A DNA stretch of 64,000 bases from Bradyrhizobium ontarionense (GCF_021088345.1 NZ_CP088156.1:2232001-2296000), one strand, 5' to 3'; positions 1 through 8,895 are shown, counted from the first letter of the stretch. Notes: generated by a model from the sequence alone, not told the origin. Program-made: numbers and translations.

Positions 1-526
1 CGGGTCATCCGACCCTCCGCTGTATGTGCGGAGGGTGAAATCCCGCCGCCGGTTACGCTCTTGCTGGAATTTGGAGTCTCGATATCGTCAGTAACAGCAC
101 GAGATACTTCGGACCCTGACAGGCGACGCGCTTGCCCGACCAATCGCCCGACCGGCTAAACGGTCGTTCGTTGGTGGCGGCGTTCGCGAGATGTGAGCGT
201 AGGCTCAACACGGTCATGGTCCTTAAGAGCGCGCCGACGACGGTCGGCGGTCGATTTCGATGGGGCAGAGCTATGCACAGATTTTCGCGCGGCCGTCAAG
301 CAGGCCCCTCGGGGCCTGCAGCGATTGGCTGATGAATTCCTGCACGGCTGGCGCCACTGTCGCAGGGCGTCTCAGTTCTGGTCGGGCCTGCGGACGCCAT
401 TGGCGTCGCTCGACAGAGCTCGCGATGGTCGTCGCGCCCCGGCGCGATACGCGCCATCGATCAGACGAACGCGCATGGCGACTGTCGTTTGATGAACGTG
501 ATCGAAGCGACCACGCCGCGGCGCCA
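1..526. other. gene-free stretch at window start
   Basis: No convincing coding region is seen. The open frames here are short, overlap one another and give Arg/Pro-rich translations typical of non-coding high-GC DNA. It lies downstream of the DUF2059 gene on the minus strand. No tRNA, terminator or recognisable repeat was found. Confidence 0.5.
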
Positions 527-1015
527 TCACAGCCGATGTCCCTTCTGCCGCAGCGAATCCGTCAGGCGCGCCTTCAGCTCATCGCCAGCCTTGCGGCCGA
601 TGTCCTGCACGATGATCTCGCGCCGTTGCGCGAGCGCAGGCGCCTCGGCCAGGAACTTTTGGCCGACTGCCGAACGATAGAACGCCTCGATCTGCCGCAG
701 CTCGTCGACCGTAAACGTGTTGGCATAGAGCGCTGAGACACCGTCGACCATGGCGTCGTAGAACGGCGCGTAGGCGTCACTGACCGCCGCCGCCATTGCG
801 TCGTAGTCGCGCTCGATCTCCGGACGGTCCTGCACCAGCGCCGGCTTGATGCCGAGCAGAATGGTCGGCAGCATGGCCTTGTATTGCTCCGGAAGCTTCA
901 TCGTCGCGACCAGACGACGCGCGGCGGCAAGCCCGTCTGGCGAGGGCGGCTGCGCGCGGGCGACGCCGGTCAGAGCCAGGACAACGGCCACCGTGATCAG
1001 GATGCGTTCGCGCAT
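527..1015 (-). CDS. DUF2059-family secreted protein
   Basis: A 162-residue protein with a signal peptide (hydrophobic stretch about 6-18, then GVARA before QPP), so probably periplasmic. The mature part matches the DUF2059 pattern: an N-terminal helix pair around LPEQYKAMLP and a C-terminal block TVDELRQIEAFYRSAVGQKF, whose closing residues (FYRSxxGQKF) are the family hallmark. The function of DUF2059 is not established. The start was chosen because the signal peptide begins there, although the frame stays open further upstream into opgC sequence. It lies 68 bp downstream of the OpgC-like gene on the same strand and may be cotranscribed with it. Confidence 0.8.
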   Translation of the reverse strand: MRERILITVAVVLALTGVARAQPPSPDGLAAARRLVATMKLPEQYKAMLPTILLGIKPALVQDRPEIERDYDAMAAAVSDAYAPFYDAMVDGVSALYANTFTVDELRQIEAFYRSAVGQKFLAEAPALAQRREIIVQDIGRKAGDELKARLTDSLRQKGHRL

Positions 1016-1083
1016 CGGTCTCCCCCCATTCACATCCGAACCGCGCAGCCGACTGAGCGCTTGCGCCATTTTCCGCGAGCTCA

Positions 1084-2271
1084 TCACACCTTCACGCGTT
1101 CGGTCGTGACGTCGACGTCCTTGCTGTCCAGCACATCGACGAACAGGTCGGGCACCTCTCCGGCGCGCTCCAGCAGCCACGCGGCGCCTATCATGATCAG
1201 GATGCCGGCGATGCTGACCGCGAGCTGCTCCCAGACTCCGCGCGTGTATTGCATGAGAATCCAATGCGCTGAAAACGACAGGAATACGCCGAGGCAGAAG
1301 ATCGGCAGCGAATGCCGACCGCAGAGCCGCATCGGGAATGTCCAGCGCGCCTTCAGCGGCGGCCAGTCGCGCGGCACGAGATAGGAGACCCAGGTCGCCA
1401 GAGCGAAGAAGTGCGTCAGGCGGAACAGGTCGAGATCGGTCTTGTCGATCGGATAGATCACCTTGATCATCCATTTCGGCACCATCGCCGCCAGCGCCGG
1501 AAGGTGCCACGTCATCACGATCAGGAAAGCGAACCCCAGCCACGCCACCGCGAGCCACATCGCCGCGCGCGACCAGACGAAGCGGGCGATCGCGGCAAAC
1601 CCGCCATTGCCGCACCAGGCCGCGAACACGAACAATAGCTGCCAGCAGAACGGATTGAAGTACCAGGTCGTCCCCGGAGGATAGGACGGGATGTTCCAGT
1701 CGAACCAGCGGGACAGCGCATAGAGCACACACGAAGCTGCGAGCGTCAGGTTCGGCCGACGAACGAGACACCACAGCATGAAGGGCGAGGCTGCGATCAG
1801 GGTGATGTAGAGCGGCAGCACGTCCAGGTTCACCGGCTTGTAGCGCAGCGTGATCGCCTGCCCGATCAGCTCGTCCGGATGCTGCAGGAAATTGAAGACG
1901 TTGAACTCGTCCTCGTACATCTTACTGTCGAACCGCCGCGCGGTGCGCGCGATCTGGGCCGTGAACAGCAGAAACAGCATGATGTGCGCGACATACATCT
2001 GCAGCGCCCGCCGGATCAGTCGCTTGGCCGCGGCCAGGAACAGGCCGGCGCGGACGACGGGCGCATAGATGAAGCCGACCAGATAGCCCGAGATGAAGAC
2101 GAAGAACTCAGCGGCATCGCTGAAGCCGTAATTCCGCAGGGTCAGCCACGAGACGACGTCATGCGGGATATGATCGAGAAAGATCATCCAGAGCCCGATC
2201 CCTCGAAACAGGTCCAGCCGGACATCCCGCTCGATCCGCTGTAGACCGGCAAAGCCATTCGGAGTGGCCAT
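1084..2271 (-). CDS. opgC: OpgC-family membrane protein
   Basis: A 395-residue polytopic membrane protein with about ten hydrophobic segments. The N-terminal block RDVRLDLFRGIGLWMIFLDH followed by an FxxAAEFFVFISGY-like stretch is characteristic of the OpgC domain (acyltransferase-3-like superfamily). Known OpgC proteins succinylate or otherwise modify osmoregulated periplasmic glucans at the inner membrane. The start MATPNGF is preceded by GGGACG at a workable distance; in-frame upstream codons could add up to 38 residues but those look non-coding. No OpgG/OpgH glucan-synthesis genes are nearby, so the substrate is inferred from the family only. Confidence 0.85.
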   Translation of the reverse strand: MATPNGFAGLQRIERDVRLDLFRGIGLWMIFLDHIPHDVVSWLTLRNYGFSDAAEFFVFISGYLVGFIYAPVVRAGLFLAAAKRLIRRALQMYVAHIMLFLLFTAQIARTARRFDSKMYEDEFNVFNFLQHPDELIGQAITLRYKPVNLDVLPLYITLIAASPFMLWCLVRRPNLTLAASCVLYALSRWFDWNIPSYPPGTTWYFNPFCWQLLFVFAAWCGNGGFAAIARFVWSRAAMWLAVAWLGFAFLIVMTWHLPALAAMVPKWMIKVIYPIDKTDLDLFRLTHFFALATWVSYLVPRDWPPLKARWTFPMRLCGRHSLPIFCLGVFLSFSAHWILMQYTRGVWEQLAVSIAGILIMIGAAWLLERAGEVPDLFVDVLDSKDVDVTTERVKV

Positions 2272-2516
2272 GATCGTCCCTGCCCGTGTGTCGAAATGCT
2301 GCGGCGGCACATCTGACGCGAGCGCCATTTTCGGCGCGATCCCATGGCAGTGTAAATGGATTTTCCGTCGACGCCTATCCGCCACCCGGGCAGGGAGATC
2401 CGGACGGCACGCCGCCGGGCGTGTCGCGCCGCCCCGTCCGCGGCGGAGAACGCGCCTGCGCCGCGAAACTCATTTCGCATGCAGCTTCAAACGCATGCGC
2501 CAGTCCGGACGGCGGG

Positions 2517-2931
2517 TCTAAAATTTTTCTATTTCGTTTTTTCGGAAACTGTGCGTATATAGCGCCGTCCCGCCTCACAAGAGGGACGTACGCGTCGTCA
2601 CGAACGTCGGGTGCGGGATGCGGTGGGCGCGTCGTCTTGCAGCGTGATCTCTGGTCATGCCGACGAACGAGGCGGTGCGCACGGTGAAGTCGTGATGTCC
2701 TGATACCCCGATGCTGGTATCAAGGTCGAGGGAGCCAAGCGCTCCGACCGATGGTGGCCAGAAAGCCCGGCGCACCAGGGAGACCACGTATAAGCCGTCA
2801 GACCATCGCGCGGGGAATGCCGGATGATGCGGCTGAACCTGTGGTGACTGCCGCCTGCGTTCTTTGTTGCAGGCGGGCCATGGGTGAGGTCCTCACCCGG
2901 CATTCCCCGCGCCCTCTCACGATCAGGAGGG
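2517..2931 (+). repeat. dispersed structured repeat, copy 1
   Basis: A stretch of roughly 415 bp that recurs, inverted and diverged, at 47200-47615. It starts with an AT-rich TTTCTATTTCGTTTTTTCGG block and ends in a nested fold. The outer arms GCGCGGGGAATGCCGG (2808-2823) and their exact complement (2897-2912) enclose the stem CCGCCTGC/GCAGGCGG (2851-2858, 2869-2876). Next to the right arm lies the palindrome GGGTGAGGTCCTCACCC (2882-2898). No reading frame is shared between the copies, so it does not look protein-coding. Boundaries are approximate. Confidence 0.75.
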
Positions 2932-2992
2932 CGATCCGACAGCTAACGCTCGGACGCGAAAGCGGGTGCGAGAACGCTGATGCATGCCGAGC

Positions 2993-3078
2993 GTCATTGC
3001 GAGCGAAGCGAAGCAATCCAGGAATCGTCATATCGCGCGATTCCTGGATTGCTTCGGCGCGTTGCGCCTCGCAATGAC
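2993..3078. repeat. palindromic repeat with GTCATTGCGAG ends
   Basis: A long imperfect palindrome. Its outer arms are GTCATTGCGAG and CTCGCAATGAC; its inner arms are GAAGCAATCCAGGAATC and its near-perfect complement. It would fold into one long hairpin of about 86 nt. The form fits the REP/MITE-like intergenic palindromes common in Bradyrhizobium-type genomes. No coding content. Confidence 0.75.
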
Positions 3079-3142
3079 AGGCAGACCGTTGGGCCCGACC
3101 ATGTTGGGGATGCCCCCCTTCGCCCAACCGACCATCTCCGCT

Positions 3143-3242
3143 CGTCATTCCGGGGCATCGCGCAGCGATGAGCCCGGAATCCATACTCCCGATCGTGGGT
3201 ATGGATTTCGGGTTCAGCCCTGTGGGCTGCCCCGGAATGACG
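3143..3242. repeat. GTCATTCCGGGGC-family palindromic repeat, copy 1
   Basis: 100 bp bounded by perfect 14-bp inverted arms (CGTCATTCCGGGGC and its complement). Inside are the family's conserved motifs GAGCCCGGAATCCATA and GGGTATGGATT. Related copies lie at 19580-19759, 23669-23764 and 46770-46948. It sits between the opgC region and the DUF2778 gene, just downstream of the latter's stop codon on the minus strand. Confidence 0.8.
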
Positions 3243-3299
3243 ATGCGGAGAGAATGTAGATCAATGACTGAGACTGCAGCAGAACGCCGCCTGCCCGCC

Positions 3300-4436
3300 T
3301 CAGTCGATGCGCGAGAGCACGGCGAGCTTGCGGATGCCCTTGTTCTTGTAGGCATCGAGGAACGCGGAGTAGTCGCGGAACGAGACGCAGCCGTTGGAGT
3401 CGCCGTTCGGCCCGAGCATGAAGGTGTGCGCCAGCAGGCCGTTGCGGCCGTGGATCGCATCCTCGCCGCCGATCGGGTTGAGCCGCAGCGCCGGCACGCC
3501 GTGGAACAGCGCCTCGCGCGGCTTCAGTTCGTAGATGTGCGGCGGCGTGACGCCGCGCATCTTGACCTTCTCCGAGCGCGGATCGTCGAGATTGTCGCCG
3601 AGGCCGGAATGCGCTTCGAGCTTGGTACCGTCGGGCAGATACACGGCCTTGGCCGAGATGTCATAAACCGCGGTGCTGGTGTCGTAGGGCGGCCGGCCGC
3701 CTCGGGTCGGATCCTTGGTGATGGTCGCGGTGATGCTGGCGTCAGCCGAGGCATAGGCGAGCAGCCCGCCGTCCTGGTTCTCCGGCTTGCCCCAGAGCTT
3801 TTCCTGGATCGAATGGCGTTCGCCGGTGATCGAGAGCACGGCGGCCTTGGCGCGGTCGGTCATCGACCGCAGCGAGAATCCGTTCTTCGGCCCACTCGCC
3901 TCGGCGCCCTGCGAAGGCGTCGCGGCCTGCGCCGGCGGCTGCTTGGGATTGGGGTTGGCCAGCGCCAGCTGCATCGGCGGCCGGGCGTCCTTCTTCGGCG
4001 CCTCAGCGACCTTGGGAGCCTCGAGCGGTTTCGGCGCGGCCTCGGCGAGCCTGGGCAGTGGCGGCGTTCCGCTGGCGGCGTTGGAGGCCACGCCCTGCGG
4101 CACGGCCGCACCGAAGCGGTCGTTGAACATCTGCGGCGTGATGGTGGCGACCGTCGCCGGCGCCGCGACGTCCGGGAAAGCCGCGAAGGCATCGCCCACG
4201 GCGTCGGAGGCGCTGCGCGCGACATGGCGCGGCGCCGGACGAACGACGGGCTCCTCGTGCTCCGCGCTGCCCAGCGTCGGATAAGCATCGGCCGCGATGA
4301 TCTTGGTATAGACCGTGACGGCGCAGCCTCCGATCAGGCAAGCGACTGCCACGCCACCGATCAATTTGTGAGAGAACGCGATCAGGGAAGACTTCCTGCG
4401 GTTTCGTGCGGTCAACACAACTCGACTGTTACTCAT
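3300..4436 (-). CDS. DUF2778 (Tlde1-like) L,D-transpeptidase-type cell wall protein
   Basis: A 378-residue protein with one membrane segment near residues 25-45. An Ala/Pro-rich linker (about 70-190) follows, then a C-terminal catalytic-type domain of about 150 residues. The end of that domain carries H337 and the motif SNGCVSF with C350, the His/Cys pair expected of DUF2778 enzymes, which are related to L,D-transpeptidases acting on peptidoglycan. The topology (anchor, long linker, C-terminal domain) suggests an inner-membrane-tethered periplasmic enzyme. No immunity gene or type VI secretion gene is adjacent, so a housekeeping wall role is more likely than a toxin role. A CtrA-like box lies about 100 bp upstream. 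Confidence 0.8.
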   Translation of the reverse strand: MSNSRVVLTARNRRKSSLIAFSHKLIGGVAVACLIGGCAVTVYTKIIAADAYPTLGSAEHEEPVVRPAPRHVARSASDAVGDAFAAFPDVAAPATVATITPQMFNDRFGAAVPQGVASNAASGTPPLPRLAEAAPKPLEAPKVAEAPKKDARPPMQLALANPNPKQPPAQAATPSQGAEASGPKNGFSLRSMTDRAKAAVLSITGERHSIQEKLWGKPENQDGGLLAYASADASITATITKDPTRGGRPPYDTSTAVYDISAKAVYLPDGTKLEAHSGLGDNLDDPRSEKVKMRGVTPPHIYELKPREALFHGVPALRLNPIGGEDAIHGRNGLLAHTFMLGPNGDSNGCVSFRDYSAFLDAYKNKGIRKLAVLSRID

Positions 4437-4539
4437 TCACTCACGCCCGAACGAATACTCGAAAACTCTCACTCGATGCGCCACGGACACCCGCTTTGCA
4501 TCTCGCAGAAGCACAGAGCTTCATTAAGGCGACTTTTAG

Positions 4540-4554
4540 TTAAATGCTGATTAA
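4540..4554. promoter_or_regulatory. CtrA-box-like site TTAA-N7-TTAA
   Basis: TTAA ATGCTGA TTAA matches the full CtrA recognition pattern (TTAA, seven bases, TTAA) of alphaproteobacteria. It lies 104 bp upstream of the DUF2778 gene in an AT-rich stretch that contrasts with the surrounding GC-rich DNA. Regulation of that cell wall gene by CtrA is inferred from the motif only. Confidence 0.4.
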
Positions 4555-4717
4555 GTTTTGGCAGACTAAGGGCGGGTTAACCATGGGGCCCTGTTTTGCC
4601 GGCAAAGAGGGCGGAAACAGGGCAAAATCGGGTACGGACCCGAGAAAACGGCTCCGTAAAACTCCGATGTCGCAGGGCCTTTACTCTGCGCAGATCAGTA
4701 AAACATCGCAGGCCACG

Positions 4718-5023
4718 TTAACGATTGAGCTTCGGCAGCGCTGTGCGGTCGATGACCTCCCGCCTGGGCATGCCGACGACATCAAGACCGTCGTGCACGA
4801 TGGTCGAGAGCCCCGATCCGGGTGCGCCCTTGCTGGTCTTTTCGACCCCGCTGAAAATCGTGACCACGCAGAGCGGCGCGTCGGGCGACCGTATCGCGCG
4901 GAGCAGACCGGGCGGGATCGAGGCTCGGGCACAGATCGAGCGGACCAAATCCGTGGCAGTCCGCCCCTTCCGGAGCTGTGCGACCGGCGGCAGTATGGTA
5001 GAGGCAATGATTCCCAGCAACAT
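4718..5023 (-). CDS. small hypothetical protein, possibly secreted
   Basis: A 101-residue frame with a hydrophobic N-terminus (MLLGIIASTILPPV) resembling a signal or anchor segment. A fairly ordinary composition follows, including LCVVTIFSGVEK. No domain was recognised. It lies between the DUF2778 gene and the FkbM gene, and its ribosome binding site is weak. The less Arg-biased translation favours coding, but an artefact of high GC cannot be excluded. Confidence 0.4.
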   Translation of the reverse strand: MLLGIIASTILPPVAQLRKGRTATDLVRSICARASIPPGLLRAIRSPDAPLCVVTIFSGVEKTSKGAPGSGLSTIVHDGLDVVGMPRREVIDRTALPKLNR

Positions 5024-5081
5024 TCTGCCGGCAAATCGTACCGCGTCCGCTGCCTGCCGACACGACTCACGAGGAGCCTAC

Positions 5082-5882
5082 ATGCAGACCGCCGAACGCA
5101 AGCTTGCCTTCGTGCTGGCCTCGTCCAATCACGGTACGATGATCGTCAACCGGCTCGACTATCGCATGGTCGACGCCAACCGCGGCTACGGCGTCGGCTT
5201 CCAGATCCTCACCACCGGCGCCTTCGATCCGGGCGAGGTGCAGCTCGCCGTCCGCCTGCTCGGCTTGCGCCGCAGGCACCATGGCGATGGCGCGGTCGCG
5301 ATCGACTGTGGCGCCAATATCGGCGTCCACACCATCGAATGGGCGAAGGTGATGACCGGCTGGGGATCGGTGCTCTCGATCGAGGCACAGGAGCGGATCT
5401 ACTACGCGCTCGCCGGCAATATCGCGATCAACAACTGCTTCAACGCGATCGCTATCCATGCCGCGGTGTCGTCGGAGCGCGGCGTGCTCAACATTCCGAG
5501 CCCGGACTATCTGACCCCGTCGAGCTTCGGCAGCCTCGAGCTGCGCCAGCGTCCCAACACCGAGTTTATCGGCCAGGCCATCGACTACACGGACAACACC
5601 GTCGAGGTGCGCAAGCTGCCGCTGGACGATTTCAACCTGCCGCGCTGCGACCTGATCAAGCTCGATGTCGAGGGCATGGAGCTGGAGGCGCTCGAAGGGG
5701 CCGCGGCAACGATCGAACGCTGTACACCGATCATGCTGATCGAGAAGATCAAGACCGACGCGGACCAGTTGCGGCAATGGCTCGAAAGCCGCGGCTACAA
5801 GACCATCGACGCCGGCATCAACATGGTCGCGATCCACGGTCAGGACAAGGCGCTGGCGGAGATCATTCCGCAGCAGGCCTGA
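5082..5882 (+). CDS. FkbM-family methyltransferase
   Basis: A 266-residue soluble protein. The SAM-binding motif AIDCGANIGVHT (about 73-84) and the block LIKLDVEGMELEALEGA (about 191-207) are the two hallmarks of the FkbM methyltransferase family, which O-methylates sugars or lipid-linked substrates. The start is set by GAGGAG six bases ahead of ATG; the open frame upstream is not convincing. It is convergent with the GT39 gene, 8 bp apart, so a role in modifying a surface glycan is plausible but inferred from context. The acceptor is unknown. Confidence 0.85.
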   Translation: MQTAERKLAFVLASSNHGTMIVNRLDYRMVDANRGYGVGFQILTTGAFDPGEVQLAVRLLGLRRRHHGDGAVAIDCGANIGVHTIEWAKVMTGWGSVLSIEAQERIYYALAGNIAINNCFNAIAIHAAVSSERGVLNIPSPDYLTPSSFGSLELRQRPNTEFIGQAIDYTDNTVEVRKLPLDDFNLPRCDLIKLDVEGMELEALEGAAATIERCTPIMLIEKIKTDADQLRQWLESRGYKTIDAGINMVAIHGQDKALAEIIPQQA

Positions 5883-5890
5883 GGCGCGTG

Positions 5891-7408
5891 TTAGCGCTGC
5901 AGCTCCGGCGGAGGGGTGCGATCGACGATCTCGCCCCTCGGCTGGCTGAGCGCGTAGAACGCGTAGGTTTCGATGGTCAAGGGCCCCCGCCGGCGCGCGG
6001 CCTCGCCGACCTTCTCGACGCGAGCGAAAGTATTGCTGACGTAAAACCGCATTCCGATCTGCGCCTCATCCACGAACAGCTGCGTGCCGGTAAGCTTGCT
6101 CGGATCCGGCTCCGGAAAATTGACCCAGCGGATGCGCTGGATCGGCTGCAGCACGCAGGTCCCCGGCGGCAGGTAGAAGGACAGCCACGCGGTGGTACCA
6201 TAATCCATCGCGAGCACGCAGGAGGCGCCAGCGCGAACACGGGCCGCTTCGATCGCGGCGGCCAGCGGACGCCAGCCGACCCCGACGCTGCGCACGGTGG
6301 CGTCGCGCCGATAGCCCGACAACCAGCCGGTGTCGGCCTGCACGATCAGCGCGACGAACATCACGACGCCGGCGGGCATCGCCCAGCGCAGGCAGAACGC
6401 GACGGTGCGCTGCTCGCGCGGCTGCCAGGTGACGAGATGGGCGGCAGCCGCAGCGGCCACGACGAAGGCCGGATAGACCGGCGCAAACCAGTTGGCCTCG
6501 ACGCGAGCATGCAACCCATGCCAGAAGAAATAGGCCACGATGACCCAGACCATGGTCTCGATCAGGACGCGCGAGGCGGCCTCGCCAGCCTTGCGCCGCG
6601 CCAGCGCATAGAGCCCCATCACACCGAGGATGAAGACGAGCGGCGTGGCGAAGGCGAACTGGGTCGGAACGAGCTCGGCGATGTAGACGGGACGGAAATC
6701 CTCGATCCTGGCGCGGCCGAGCTGCTTGATGAACGACACCCACTGGTGATCGGCATTCCACAGGATCACGGGAGCAAAGATCGCAAACGCAACCGCGCCG
6801 CCGAGATAAGGCCAGGGCGACGCCAGCCAATGACGCATTTTCGGCACGGCGAGCAGCCAGATCAGGATCGCCGCGCCGAAGAACATCGCGGTGTATTTCG
6901 ACAGCAGCGCCACGCCAACGGCAACACCGAGCGCGAGCCACCAGGCGCCCCTGCCCGTCTCCAGAATCTTGGCGCAGAAGAACAGCACGAAGCTCGAGGC
7001 CACCAGCAGCGGCGCGTCGGGTGTCACGATCAGCGTGCCGACGGCGGCCATCAAGGTGACGTTGAGCAACAGCGCCGCGGTCGCCGCCACGCGCACGCTG
7101 CCGAACAGGATCTGCGCGGTGCGATAGAGCGCATAGCTCATCGGCAGGCCGAGCAGGATCGAGACCAGCCGCACGCCGAACTCGGTGGCGCCTGCGATCA
7201 TGGTGCCGGCGCGGATCACGACCGCGACCATCGGCGGATGATCGTAATAGCCGCCGGCGAGATGCTTCGACCACATCCAATAATAGGCTTCGTCGAAGGT
7301 GATCGGCGTGACCGCGGCGGCGATCAGCCTGAGCACGACGAGGCCGGCGATGGTCAGCCAGACATTGCGGACCAGCCGGGCGTCGTCGGCGCCTGCCGCA
7401 GCGATCAT
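5891..7408 (-). CDS. GT39-family (ArnT/PMT-like) membrane glycosyltransferase
   Basis: A 505-residue polytopic membrane protein. It begins with a transmembrane helix and then the TFDEAYYWMWSKHL motif, the acidic first-loop motif of GT39/PMT_2 transferases that use polyprenyl-phosphate sugars. About ten further hydrophobic segments follow, then a C-terminal soluble domain (about 390-505). Its ATG overlaps the stop codon of the upstream GT2-GtrA gene as ATGA, so the pair is translationally coupled. Together they look like a two-step module: the GT2 enzyme makes a polyprenyl-phosphate sugar and this one transfers it outside the membrane. The acceptor (lipid A, glycan or protein) cannot be read from the sequence. 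Confidence 0.85.
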   Translation of the reverse strand: MIAAAGADDARLVRNVWLTIAGLVVLRLIAAAVTPITFDEAYYWMWSKHLAGGYYDHPPMVAVVIRAGTMIAGATEFGVRLVSILLGLPMSYALYRTAQILFGSVRVAATAALLLNVTLMAAVGTLIVTPDAPLLVASSFVLFFCAKILETGRGAWWLALGVAVGVALLSKYTAMFFGAAILIWLLAVPKMRHWLASPWPYLGGAVAFAIFAPVILWNADHQWVSFIKQLGRARIEDFRPVYIAELVPTQFAFATPLVFILGVMGLYALARRKAGEAASRVLIETMVWVIVAYFFWHGLHARVEANWFAPVYPAFVVAAAAAAHLVTWQPREQRTVAFCLRWAMPAGVVMFVALIVQADTGWLSGYRRDATVRSVGVGWRPLAAAIEAARVRAGASCVLAMDYGTTAWLSFYLPPGTCVLQPIQRIRWVNFPEPDPSKLTGTQLFVDEAQIGMRFYVSNTFARVEKVGEAARRRGPLTIETYAFYALSQPRGEIVDRTPPPELQR

Positions 7409-8538
7409 CGCTTGCGCCAGACGAACAGTCCGGAGATCGCGTAATTCCAGACCACGCCCATCAGCGCGCCGGCGGCTCCGGCCAGCCACCAGATCGGCTC
7501 CTGGTCGTAGACCGAGAAGGCGACGCCGACATTGGCGAGCAGGCCGACCGAACAGACCAGATAGAACGCGAGCAGGCCGCGCAGGATGGCAAAGCCCTTC
7601 AGCCGCTGGTCGCGATAGGTGAGGAAGTTGTTGAGGATGAAGTTCGAGGTCATCGCGATGAAGGCGCCGAGCGCCTGCGCTTCCGCGAACGGCAGGTCGA
7701 ACAAATTGAGACCGAGAAAGAGCGTGGCCAGATGCACGAACAGGCCGATGCCGCCGACCATGGCGAACAAGAGGAAGCGCAGCGACACCACGTCGTTGGT
7801 CATCTTGGCCAGTACGAGGCCGAGAAAGTCGAGCGCGACCATCGAGTCGAGCTTGCTCTCGCCATGCAGGCGCGAGCCGAAGGTGTAGGGAATCTCGACC
7901 GTGCGCAGTCCGCCGTCAGCGCTGGCGACGATATCGAGCAGGATCTTGAAGCCCTGCGTCGACAGCTTCGGCGCAATCTGTTCGAAGCGGTCGCGGCGGA
8001 TCATGAAGAAGCCGCTCATGGGATCGTTGACCTCGACCTTGAGCGCGCGGCGCGCGATCTCGGTGGCGAAGGCGCTGGCGCCGGCGCGCTTGGTGTCGAA
8101 GCTCGCCGCGCTGCCGCCCTCGATGTAGCGGCTGCCGACGACGAGCTCGGCCGCGCCGCTCTGCAGCAGCGACAGCATCTTCGGCAACTGCGTCTCGTCA
8201 TGCTGCAGGTCGGCGTCGATCACGGCCGCAAAAGGCGCGCTGGCCGCCAGGATGCCCTCGATGCAGGCGCCGGACAGGCCGCGGCGCCCGACGCGGCGGA
8301 TGCAGCGGACGCGGCTGTCGCTGCGCGACAATTCGCGCACCACCTGCCAGGTGCCGTCGGGGGAGTTGTCGTCGACAAATACGACCTCCCAGGGCACGTC
8401 CTTGAACGCCGCCTCCAGCCGCCGGTACAGCGTGGTGACATTGTCGCGCTCGTTGAAGGTCGGGACGACCACCGAAACGATCGGAATATCAACGGTTTGC
8501 AGGGGCACTGGCGGGGCCGGTCGGATGGCTTCGTTCAT
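7405..8538 (-). CDS. GT2 glycosyltransferase fused to GtrA-like membrane domain
   Basis: A 377-residue protein. Residues about 20-240 form a GT2 fold (SVVVPTFNERDN, VFVDDNSPDGTW, DADLQHD acidic motif) of the dolichol-phosphate-mannose synthase type. Residues about 250-377 contain four hydrophobic segments of a GtrA domain (FLLFAMVGG, then NFILNNFLTYR). Such fusions make polyprenyl-phosphate sugars on the cytoplasmic face, and GtrA is thought to help flip them. MNEAIRP was chosen as the start because the N-terminal extension available upstream is low quality. First gene of a two-gene operon with the overlapping GT39 gene. Confidence 0.88.
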   Translation of the reverse strand: MNEAIRPAPPVPLQTVDIPIVSVVVPTFNERDNVTTLYRRLEAAFKDVPWEVVFVDDNSPDGTWQVVRELSRSDSRVRCIRRVGRRGLSGACIEGILAASAPFAAVIDADLQHDETQLPKMLSLLQSGAAELVVGSRYIEGGSAASFDTKRAGASAFATEIARRALKVEVNDPMSGFFMIRRDRFEQIAPKLSTQGFKILLDIVASADGGLRTVEIPYTFGSRLHGESKLDSMVALDFLGLVLAKMTNDVVSLRFLLFAMVGGIGLFVHLATLFLGLNLFDLPFAEAQALGAFIAMTSNFILNNFLTYRDQRLKGFAILRGLLAFYLVCSVGLLANVGVAFSVYDQEPIWWLAGAAGALMGVVWNYAISGLFVWRKR

Positions 8539-8895
8539 GGTGCGGATGCGTATATCTGCCGCATCCAACACTGCCAAGCGCAACAGCCCTGGGGAGGTGC
8601 AAAAAGGCCGGCCTGTGGTGCCGCCGTGCACCTCTTGGGACGACGAAGGCCCAAAATGCCAACGACCACAAACAAAGGGCGCGCGTACATCCGGCGCAAC
8701 CGCTCTGCCGTGGTCGTCTCGGTGCCGGAGCCCCTAAGCTCGACGTCACCGTCCCCCGGTAAATGGGGTGTCGCGGCTGGAATGCAAGGGGCCCTCGCGG
8801 CCGTAGCCCGGATGACCGCCAGCGACATCCGGGGTCCCACGAACCGCGCGGAAGAACCCGGATGTCGCTGCGCTCATCCGGGCTACGGATTCCGC
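8539..8895. other. intergenic gap with palindromic repeat
   Basis: 357 bp between the GT operon promoter side and a small membrane protein gene. The only structure seen is the palindrome at 8802-8889, annotated separately. The remainder should hold the promoter of the glycosyltransferase pair, but no clear -35/-10 pair was identified. Confidence 0.5.
8802..8889. repeat. CCGTAGCCCGGATG palindromic repeat
   Basis: Outer arms CCGTAGCCCGGATG and CATCCGGGCTACGG are exact complements; a second inner pair GCGACATCCGGG/CCCGGATGTCGC extends the fold to about 88 nt. It lies just past the stop codon of the 66-residue membrane protein gene, in the usual position of such elements between transcription units. 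Confidence 0.75.

Noticed and set aside
4588..4623. Hairpin GCCCTGTTT / AAACAGGGC
   Set aside because: Stem is only 9 bp, the loop is long (18 nt) and no T-run follows on either strand, so it is not called a terminator.
4544..7444. A 966-codon open frame on the plus strand
   Set aside because: It runs antisense to and through the FkbM and GT39 genes with an Arg/Gly/His-biased translation; the overlapping genes have clear family motifs.
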